Below are positions 1 to 4,261 of a stretch of DNA of 5,875 nt, piece after piece. The DNA is from Prevotella sp. UBA3776. Its GTDB lineage: Bacteria > Bacteroidota > Bacteroidia > Bacteroidales > Bacteroidaceae. Under the pieces are notes generated by a model, which saw only the letters and a list, made by a program, of their open reading frames with translations, did not search any database and was not told the DNA's origin. Where the stretch lies: NCBI GenBank assembly GCA_002369515.1, contig DFFM01000003.1, positions 1 to 5,875 on the forward strand, given 5' to 3'. Made by a program: the position numbers and the translations under genes. The number at the start of each line of letters is the position of its first letter. Within the stretch, counting starts at the first letter, position 1.

Positions 1-47
1 TGCGAAAGTTGAGTAAACCGTAAACCATAAACTGTAAACTGTAAACA
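1..47. repeat. Heptamer array upstream of folA, including left copy of a 25-base direct repeat
   Basis: Five consecutive 7-base units lie at 13-47 (GTAAACC, GTAAACC, ATAAACT, GTAAACT, GTAAACA) and run to within five bases of the folA start codon. Positions 1-25 are identical to 731-755 downstream of folA. The repeat may extend left of the window. No promoter match (TAnnTTTG) is visible here, so the folA promoter is probably off-window. The array therefore forms the folA leader or the spacer after an upstream gene. Confidence 0.85.
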
Positions 48-52
48 AAAAA

Positions 53-556
53 ATGCCCATTACCATCATTGCCGCCGTGGCGCGCAACCGTGCCATAGGT
101 TTCCAGAACAAGTTGCTCTACTGGTTGCCCAACGACCTGAAACGATTCAAGCAACTCACCACCGGCCACACCATCATCATGGGGCGACACACCTTCGAGT
201 CGCTGCCCAAGGGCGCACTGCCCAACCGCCGCAACGTGGTGCTCAGCCGCCGGACAGCCGTTTTTCCCGGCTGCGAACGGTTCGCCACACTCAGCGAGGC
301 GTTGGCCAGCTGTTCGCCCGACGAAGAGGTTTACATCATTGGCGGAGCCTCCGTCTATCGGCAGGCACTGCCAATGGCCGATCGCCTCTGTCTCACAGAA
401 ATTGACGACACACCGGCAGAAGCCGACGCCTTTTTCCCGCCCTACGACCACTGGCAGCTGCTCAGCGCCGAACACCACCTGCCCGACGAGCGCCACGCTT
501 TCGCCTACACCTTCGCCGATTACGTGAGAAGTGAGCGTGTAAACTGTAAACCGTAA
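53..556 (+). CDS. folA: Dihydrofolate reductase
   Basis: This is a cytoplasmic enzyme that reduces dihydrofolate to tetrahydrofolate with NADPH, and it is the target of trimethoprim. The 167 residues cover the whole single-domain family. The N-terminal strand is ITIIAAVARNRAIG. The substrate-site block LLYWLPNDLKRFK carries the catalytic acid D28 (equivalent to E. coli D27). IIMGRHTFESLP at 41-52 carries the NADPH-binding GRHT. LPNRRNVVLS at 56-65 follows, and the Gly-Gly turn of IIGGASVYRQAL is at 97-98. In E. coli the region before the catalytic acid is MPWNLPAD; the LLYW form here is, from memory, usual in Bacteroidales. The ATG at 53 gives the full N-terminus and follows an A-rich run with no Shine-Dalgarno. 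In this order folA often follows thyA, which would lie off-window. The last five residues (VNCKP) and the stop codon come from a heptamer repeat. Confidence 0.97.
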   Translation: MPITIIAAVARNRAIGFQNKLLYWLPNDLKRFKQLTTGHTIIMGRHTFESLPKGALPNRRNVVLSRRTAVFPGCERFATLSEALASCSPDEEVYIIGGASVYRQALPMADRLCLTEIDDTPAEADAFFPPYDHWQLLSAEHHLPDERHAFAYTFADYVRSERVNCKP

Positions 557-560
557 ACCG
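539..560. repeat. Heptamer array overlapping the folA 3' end
   Basis: Three 7-base units (GTAAACT 539-545, GTAAACC 546-552, GTAAACC 553-559) match the array in front of folA. Read in the folA frame they encode V-N-C-K-P and then the stop TAA at 554-556, so the repeat sets the end of the protein. Confidence 0.85.
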
Positions 561-588
561 TTCAAGTTTCGCTATCGCTCAACTTTTT

Positions 589-719
589 GGAGTTCAAGGA
601 GTTCATGGAGTTCAAGGAGTTGCAAGACAATAGCTTCGTGCCGTGTTTCCCCAAAAACAGAAGGACTCAGAGCAAAGACTAATGTCTTGAAACTCCTTGT
701 AACTCCTTGCAACTCCTTG
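589..719. repeat. Inverted repeat built from GGAGTT-containing units, between folA and the aldo/keto reductase gene
   Basis: The left arm holds four 9-base units (GGAGTTCAA, GGAGTTCAT, GGAGTTCAA, GGAGTTGCA; 589-624). The right arm holds three 10-base units in opposite orientation (AACTCCTTGT, AACTCCTTGC, AACTCCTTGT; 691-720). Bases 613-626 are the exact reverse complement of 706-719. Alternatively, 613-629 pairs with 683-699 at 16 of 17 positions. RNA from either strand could form a long stem with a register choice. There is no T-run typical of an intrinsic terminator directly after it. It occupies most of the 303-base gap 557-859 and could be a 3'-end stabilising or terminating hairpin for folA. 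Confidence 0.75.
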
Positions 720-730
720 TTTACTTAACA

Positions 731-755
731 TGCGAAAGTTGAGTAAACCGTAAAC
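731..755. repeat. Right copy of the 25-base direct repeat flanking folA
   Basis: This stretch is identical to 1-25. It begins TGCGAAAGTTGAG and ends with GTAAACC-type heptamers. The two copies bracket folA with a 730-base period. The minus-strand version AAGTTGAGCGATAGCGAAA at 567-585 is related to the start of this unit. Confidence 0.9.
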
Positions 756-818
756 AAAAACCGTAAATTTGGTTGAATAATCAGTGAATTATTTATGCGA
801 CGCAGAACAATTGCTCAG

Positions 819-826
819 TATCTTTG
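819..826 (+). promoter_or_regulatory. Likely promoter -7 element for the aldo/keto reductase gene
   Basis: TATCTTTG matches the Bacteroidetes -7 consensus TAnnTTTG. The -33 region about 20 bases upstream (around 792-798) is AT-rich but has no clean TTTG. Transcription would start near 833, giving a leader of about 27 bases rich in CAAA units before the ATG at 860. A second TAnnTTTG match, TAAATTTG at 764-771, has a TTG 22 bases upstream at 739-741 and could be an additional promoter. Confidence 0.6.
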
Positions 827-859
827 CACCAGTCAAACAAACAAAACAAAACAAAAGCA

Positions 860-1801
860 ATGATGACAAGCAAAATCGCATTAGGAACCTGGGCCTGGGG
901 CGCAGGAGCATTCGGTGGCGACACCGTGTTTGGAAGTAAAACAGACGTCGATAACCTCAAGCCCGTATTCGATGCAGCCATGAAGGCCGGACTGAACCTT
1001 TGGGACACAGCAACGGCCTACGGCATGGGCGAGTCAGAACGCATTCTCGGCATGCTTGCCAAGGCATTCGACCGTGAGGACGTGCAGATCTCCACTAAGT
1101 TCACCCCACAGATTGCCGAGGTGTTTGAAAATTCAGTCGAAAAGATGGCCAACGCCTCCATCGAGCGCATGGGTTGCGACTACATCGACGTTTACTGGAT
1201 TCACAACCCCATGGACGTGGAGCGATGGACGCCAGGACTGATTCCCCTGTTGCAAAGCGGACGGGTGAAGCGCGTGGGGGTGTCCAACCACAACATCGCA
1301 GAAATCAAGCGCGCCAACGAGATTCTGGGCGAGGCTGGTTTCAAGGTGAGCGCCGTGCAAAACCACTTCTCGCTGCTCTACCGCTCGTCCGAGAAAGGCG
1401 GTGTGCTCGATTACTGCCACGAGCAGGGCATCGAGTTCTGGGCCTACATGGTGTTGGAGCAGGGAGCACTCTCGGGGAAATACAACAAGGAGAACCCTCT
1501 GCCCCCTGAGAGCGACCGCGGCAAAAAGTACAACCCCGTGCTGCCACAGCTCGAGGCGCTCACCAACGAAATGACCGCCATCGGCAAGAAATACGGAGCA
1601 TCGTGCTCGCAGGTGGGCATCGCATGGGCCATCGCCAAGCACACCATGCCAATCATCGGCGCCACCAAGGAGCGCCACGTCGTCGAGGCAGCCCAAGCCA
1701 CCAAGATCCAACTGACGGCCGAAGAGGTGGCCCGCCTCGAGCAGTTGGCCGACGCCACCGGCATCGACACCCGCGGCGGTTGGGAACACTCCATGGAGTA
1801 A
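860..1801 (+). CDS. Aldo/keto reductase family oxidoreductase
   Basis: This is a probably cytoplasmic NAD(P)H-dependent oxidoreductase with a TIM-barrel fold and an unknown carbonyl substrate. The 313 residues include all four catalytic positions of the family: D49 and Y54 in NLWDTATAYGMGESE, K80 in ISTKF, and H115 in DVYWIHNP. GVSNHN on a later strand and IIGATKERHVVEAAQA near the C-terminus fit the cofactor-phosphate-binding segment. Start choice: the reading frame stays open upstream to a TTG at 824, but that codon lies inside the promoter element TATCTTTG, so the ATG at 860 (or the adjacent one at 863) is preferred. There is no signal peptide. The long repeat-filled gaps on both sides argue that it is transcribed alone. 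The family call is firm; the substrate cannot be read from the sequence. Confidence 0.93.
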   Translation: MMTSKIALGTWAWGAGAFGGDTVFGSKTDVDNLKPVFDAAMKAGLNLWDTATAYGMGESERILGMLAKAFDREDVQISTKFTPQIAEVFENSVEKMANASIERMGCDYIDVYWIHNPMDVERWTPGLIPLLQSGRVKRVGVSNHNIAEIKRANEILGEAGFKVSAVQNHFSLLYRSSEKGGVLDYCHEQGIEFWAYMVLEQGALSGKYNKENPLPPESDRGKKYNPVLPQLEALTNEMTAIGKKYGASCSQVGIAWAIAKHTMPIIGATKERHVVEAAQATKIQLTAEEVARLEQLADATGIDTRGGWEHSME

Positions 1802-1820
1802 TCAGGAAGCTCCGCTTTCT

Positions 1821-1982
1821 GGGAGTTAGCGGAAGTTAGCTGTAGTTAACGAGCCTTCGGCTCGTGAAGTTAACAGGAGTTAGCGGGAGTTAGCGGACGT
1901 TACTTCTCCATTCGACAAGCTATTGTCCGTTAACTCCACGAGCCGCAGGCTCGTTAACTTCCGATAACTCCTGATAACTCCC
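1821..1982. repeat. Long imperfect inverted repeat with two nested hairpins
   Basis: The left arm 1821-1874 and right arm 1929-1982 are each 54 bases and are reverse complements at 46 of 54 positions by hand alignment, without gaps. Each arm contains its own palindrome: ACGAGCC-TTC-GGCTCGT at 1849-1865 and ACGAGCC-GCA-GGCTCGT at 1938-1954. The arms are built from GGAGTTAGC-like units, with two more units in the loop. The element fills the gap between the aldo/keto reductase stop and the amidohydrolase start. It could end the first transcript or form an RNA or cruciform structure in front of the second gene. Confidence 0.85.
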
Positions 1983-2015
1983 AACATGCGAAACTTTAAT
2001 AATTCACAAAAAAAG

Positions 2016-3023
2016 ATGATAAAACGAATCCTTTTCACCCTCCTCTCGTTATGCATGGTGCATTGTGCGCCATGCATTGCCCAAGGCGCAATCGACGTAC
2101 ACAGCCACATAATCACACCCGAGTTTCTCACCTCGTTGGAACAAGAGGACAGGCTGCTCGACGAAGGGTTCCCCCTGCCCAAGTACGATGTCGCGGCACA
2201 TCTGCGTTGGATGGACCAGGCCGGCGTCCAGACCTCCGTCCTCACCTTGGCGGCGCCACAACCCCACCGCAGCGCCATACGCCAATGCAACGAGACGGCG
2301 GCGCGCATCAAGCGCGACCACCCCGGGCGATTCCTGTTTTGCGCCGCCCTGCCCCTGCCCGATGTCGAGGCAGCCCTCAGCGAGGCCATCTACGCCCTCG
2401 ACACATTGAAGGCCGACGGCATCAAGCTTGCCACCAACGCCGACGGACACTATCTGGGCGCACCCGAGCTCGACACCCTCTTTGCCCTGCTGAACGAGCG
2501 CCGCGCCCTGGTCATCCTCCACCCCCACCGCCCTGAGCCCGTCAACAGACAGACCATGCGGCAGACGCCCCTCGCCATGCAGGAATACCTCTCCGAGACC
2601 ACCCGCGCCGTGACCAACATGATCAGTCGCAACGTCCTGGCCCGCTACAACCACCTGAAGGTCGTCGTGCCCCATTGTGGAGCCTATCTCCCCCTGGCCA
2701 TCCCGCGAATGAAATCGTTGACACCCGTGATGCAGCACAACAACATGGTGGGTCAGATTGACTATACAGCCAACCTCGCAACCCTCTACTACGACCTCGC
2801 AGGAGCCCACTCGCCCGAAACCATCCGCATGCTGCTCACCATCACCACCCCCGACCACCTGCTCTACGGCTCCGACTACCCCTACGTCGCCCCAAACGTG
2901 CTCACGCAGAGCCTCCAGCGCATGCGCCACTATCTGGACTCCGAAGAAGACCTTGCCCCCTATAGGGAAATGATCCTGTTCAAAAATGCAGAAAGACTAT
3001 TCCAGCTATCGCGAAAGCCATAG
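2016..3023 (+). CDS. Exported amidohydrolase-2 family metal-dependent hydrolase/decarboxylase
   Basis: This is a TIM-barrel metalloenzyme related to the ACMSD / resorcylate decarboxylase group; its substrate is unknown. In the 335-residue product the metal and active-site pattern is complete: HxH at H29/H31 (IDVHSHI), H169 in VILHPHRPEP, H220 in VVVPHCGAYLPLAIPR, and D287 in LLYGSDYPY. It ends with the usual NAERLF helix. Residues 1-24 (MIKRILFTLLSLC... to AQG) look like a type I signal peptide, cleaved around A22-A25. No lipobox fits, so a soluble periplasmic protein is predicted. The ATG at 2016 is preferred because it starts the signal peptide and follows an A-rich run. The in-frame ATG at 1986 lies in AACATGCGAAA, a sequence shared with an intergenic repeat at 728-738. 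Members of this subfamily are usually cytoplasmic, so export is notable. No clear promoter was found between the inverted repeat and the start. Confidence 0.88.
   Translation: MIKRILFTLLSLCMVHCAPCIAQGAIDVHSHIITPEFLTSLEQEDRLLDEGFPLPKYDVAAHLRWMDQAGVQTSVLTLAAPQPHRSAIRQCNETAARIKRDHPGRFLFCAALPLPDVEAALSEAIYALDTLKADGIKLATNADGHYLGAPELDTLFALLNERRALVILHPHRPEPVNRQTMRQTPLAMQEYLSETTRAVTNMISRNVLARYNHLKVVVPHCGAYLPLAIPRMKSLTPVMQHNNMVGQIDYTANLATLYYDLAGAHSPETIRMLLTITTPDHLLYGSDYPYVAPNVLTQSLQRMRHYLDSEEDLAPYREMILFKNAERLFQLSRKP
2052..2080. repeat. Heptamer repeat and hairpin inside the amidohydrolase signal-peptide codons
   Basis: Four 7-base units lie head to tail: TGCATGG (2052), TGCATTG (2059), TGCGCCA (2066), TGCATTG (2073). 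They encode residues 13-22 (CMVHCAPCIA). The same stretch forms a stem: 2051-2062 pairs with 2066-2077 at 11 of 12 positions around a TTG loop. It could fold in the mRNA just after the start codon. Confidence 0.7.
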
Positions 3024-3064
3024 GAAATGACAAAAGAGACTTCTCAAAAAATGGATATATAGCC

Positions 3065-3099
3065 ACAGCCCACCCTCACTTTGAGTGACGGTGGGCTGT
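3065..3099. terminator. Strong hairpin between convergent genes, probable terminator
   Basis: ACAGCCCACC (3065-3074) pairs perfectly with GGTGGGCTGT (3090-3099). Inside, TCACT pairs with AGTGA around a TTG loop, with a single C-C mismatch at 3075/3089. That gives 15 pairs in a 16-step stem. It begins 41 bases after the amidohydrolase stop and lies between that gene and the convergent Fic gene, so it may act in both directions. The T-rich tail is weak on the plus strand (CTGCATTGTT) and better on the minus strand (CATTTTTTGAG, a little further off). Confidence 0.75.
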
Positions 3100-3111
3100 A
3101 CTGCATTGTTC

Positions 3112-3180
3112 TCAACCCAGCCCCGTCATGGCGACGAGGGCCTGCAGAATGGTGATGACGGTTGACATCTTTTTCAACAT
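3112..3180 (-). other. Possible 22-residue peptide ORF or signal-peptide remnant after the Fic gene
   Basis: Reading from the ATG at 3180 (complement) gives MLKKMSTVITILQALVAMTGLG and a TGA stop, starting 11 bases after the Fic stop codon. It is a short basic-then-hydrophobic peptide. It resembles the start of the downstream-strand redoxin (MNKKTIITILLALIAVAGQ) in protein and DNA: about 35 of 48 bases agree by hand from the shared ACC codon onward. It may be a relic of a lost redoxin gene or a real small membrane peptide. No ribosome-binding site is visible, so it is not called as a gene. Confidence 0.35.
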
Positions 3181-3191
3181 AGTAGCGATAG

Positions 3192-4082
3192 TTATTTGGA
3201 TGGAATCTTAAAATAATCGAGCAATGATTTGTACTGGTCTTGGGCGGTGAGGCAGGTGTCGGTCAGGAAACCGTTAACATGTCCCCATTCATGGAGCCCG
3301 CGGTAATAGAACAGTTTGAGTTCATCGGTAATGATAAAAGGCACGATGCCGTTGGCCAGACACTCCTTAAACATAAGGAGACGCCCCACACGCCCGTTGC
3401 CGTCCTGAAAGGGATGAATCTGCTCAAAGCGTACATGGAAATCGAGAATATGTTCCAGCACCTTTCTCTTGCAATGGTTATAATCGCTGATAAGTTTTTT
3501 CATCTCGCGATGTACTTCCTGGGGAGGGCAGGTTTCTATGCCGCTCACTTCGTTTGGCAGGCGTTTGTAGTCGCCAACTGCAAACCATTCTTTCTGGCTG
3601 TCCGATGTACCTGTCTTTAGCAGCAGATGGAGTTGTTTAATAAGACTTTCCGATAAAGGTTCCTCTGCATGGTCGATGATATAGTCAAGGCATCGGAAGT
3701 GATTCACCGTTTCAACGATATCATCCACTTTAACAATCCCGTCGCTAATGCCGATGGTGTTCGTCTCAAAGATATAGCGCGTCTGGTCATGTGTCAGGCG
3801 GCTCCCTTCGATATGATTGGAGTTATAGGTCAAGTCAATCTGCGTACGATGATAGATGCCTCCTTTCAGGCGTGAGGCCTTTTGCTCCCGCAGCATAGTC
3901 AGCAGGGGCGACACTTTTTTCCGGACAGTCTTACGTTGCGGCAGAACGGCATCGGCAGGAATGTTCCACGTTTTACCTGTGAGGAACGCCCCTTCAATCT
4001 TTCCGCTCGCACAATAGTTGCGGGCGGTACGTTCTGATATGCCGTATTTCTCGGCAAACTGCATCACTGATATATATTCCAT
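3192..4082 (-). CDS. Fic family protein with N-terminal helix-turn-helix domain
   Basis: This is a probable nucleotidyl-transferase (AMPylation by the Fic fold) fused to a DNA-binding domain; its target is unknown. In the 296 residues from the ATG at 4082, about 1-48 form a MerR/excisionase-like helix-turn-helix (ISVMQFAEKYGISERTARNYC, then a wing GKTWNIP). The inhibitory motif (S/T)xxxE(G/N) is present as SNHIEG, with S88, E92 and G93; lying N-terminal to the core, it marks a class II Fic protein held inactive in cis. The catalytic motif HPFQDGNGRVGR is intact, with H223, D227, N229 and R234. A TTG at 4097 is in frame but lies on a repeated operator half-site, so the ATG is chosen. Sampled bases are lower in GC than in the neighbours (27 of 60 at 3661-3720, against 41 of 60 at 2461-2520 and 37 of 60 at 4561-4620), which hints at horizontal transfer. 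The upstream palindrome suggests autoregulation. No antitoxin-like partner gene is visible. Confidence 0.93.
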   Translation of the reverse strand: MEYISVMQFAEKYGISERTARNYCASGKIEGAFLTGKTWNIPADAVLPQRKTVRKKVSPLLTMLREQKASRLKGGIYHRTQIDLTYNSNHIEGSRLTHDQTRYIFETNTIGISDGIVKVDDIVETVNHFRCLDYIIDHAEEPLSESLIKQLHLLLKTGTSDSQKEWFAVGDYKRLPNEVSGIETCPPQEVHREMKKLISDYNHCKRKVLEHILDFHVRFEQIHPFQDGNGRVGRLLMFKECLANGIVPFIITDELKLFYYRGLHEWGHVNGFLTDTCLTAQDQYKSLLDYFKIPSK

Positions 4083-4095
4083 CTTTTCTATCGGC

Positions 4096-4108
4096 AAGCT
4101 TTTAGCTT
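4096..4108 (-). promoter_or_regulatory. Small hairpin in the Fic mRNA leader
   Basis: AAGCT (4096-4100) and AGCTT (4104-4108) form a perfect 5-base stem with a three-base loop. It lies between the predicted transcription start and the ATG at 4082. It is short and may be chance, but it adjoins the repeated half-site TATCGGCAAG at 4089-4098. Confidence 0.35.
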
Positions 4109-4119
4109 ATTTTCCGCTA

Positions 4120-4150
4120 CAAATATACCACATTTTGCCGATATCGGCAA
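4120..4150 (-). promoter_or_regulatory. Promoter of the Fic gene
   Basis: On the minus strand TATATTTG (4127 down to 4120) is an exact TAnnTTTG -7 element. A TTG at 4150-4148 lies 20 bases upstream, the expected place of the Bacteroidetes -33 element. The start of transcription would be near 4113, giving a leader of about 30 bases to the ATG at 4082. This supports independent transcription of the Fic gene from the redoxin genes upstream. Confidence 0.7.
4135..4150. promoter_or_regulatory. Perfect 16-base palindrome over the -33 element, candidate operator
   Basis: TTGCCGATATCGGCAA is its own reverse complement and covers the -33 position of the Fic promoter, where a bound protein would block RNA polymerase. 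A half-site, TATCGGCAAG, recurs at 4089-4098 next to the start codon. It has the same orientation as 4142-4151 and lies 53 bases away, about five helical turns. The HTH domain of the adjacent Fic protein is the obvious candidate ligand; that link is inference. Confidence 0.65.
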
Positions 4151-4199
4151 GAAATCGGTCTATATTCCTTTATTCTGCCAACATTTTAGTTATTATTGA

Positions 4200-4226
4200 T
4201 GCCAGCAGGATGGTGATAATGGTTCT
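4200..4226 (-). pseudogene. Possible fragment of redoxin signal-peptide codons
   Basis: On the minus strand this stretch reads R-T-I-I-T-I-L-L-A and agrees with the codons for K-T-I-I-T-I-L-L-A at the start of the 431-residue redoxin at 23 of 27 bases. There is no start codon in frame nearby and a stop follows at 4173-4175. It sits 36 bases after the redoxin stop. It could be a leftover of another redoxin gene copy lost when the Fic gene arrived. The rest of 4151-4261 shows nothing further that can be supported. Confidence 0.35.
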
Positions 4227-4261
4227 TGCCTTGCAAGCGACCAAAAGTAGAGTGTGCTTGT

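Noticed and set aside
1..760. Repeat arrays as a CRISPR, or folA as an integron gene cassette
   Set aside because: The units are 7-10 bases with no unique spacers. There is no attC-like site or integrase, and the folA sequence is of the ordinary chromosomal Bacteroidales type.
1133..1789. Long open frame (218 codons) on the minus strand inside the aldo/keto reductase gene
   Set aside because: It lies fully antisense to a gene with a complete catalytic tetrad. It has low-complexity Gly/Val/Leu-rich content and no family motif, so it is a by-product of GC-rich codons.
1986..2015. Earlier ATG for the amidohydrolase, adding 10 residues
   Set aside because: The ATG lies in AACATGCGAAA, also found at 728-738 in an intergenic repeat. 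The added residues would precede an otherwise normal signal peptide.
2049..2930. Open frame of 293 codons on the minus strand opposite the amidohydrolase
   Set aside because: The translation is Gly/Val/Glu-rich with no motif, and the plus-strand gene has all the family signatures. It is a shadow frame.
4242..4249. TACTTTTG on the minus strand as a second Fic promoter
   Set aside because: It matches TAnnTTTG, but the nearest TTG upstream is only 17 bases away and overlaps the end of the redoxin gene. The match at 4120-4127 is better placed.
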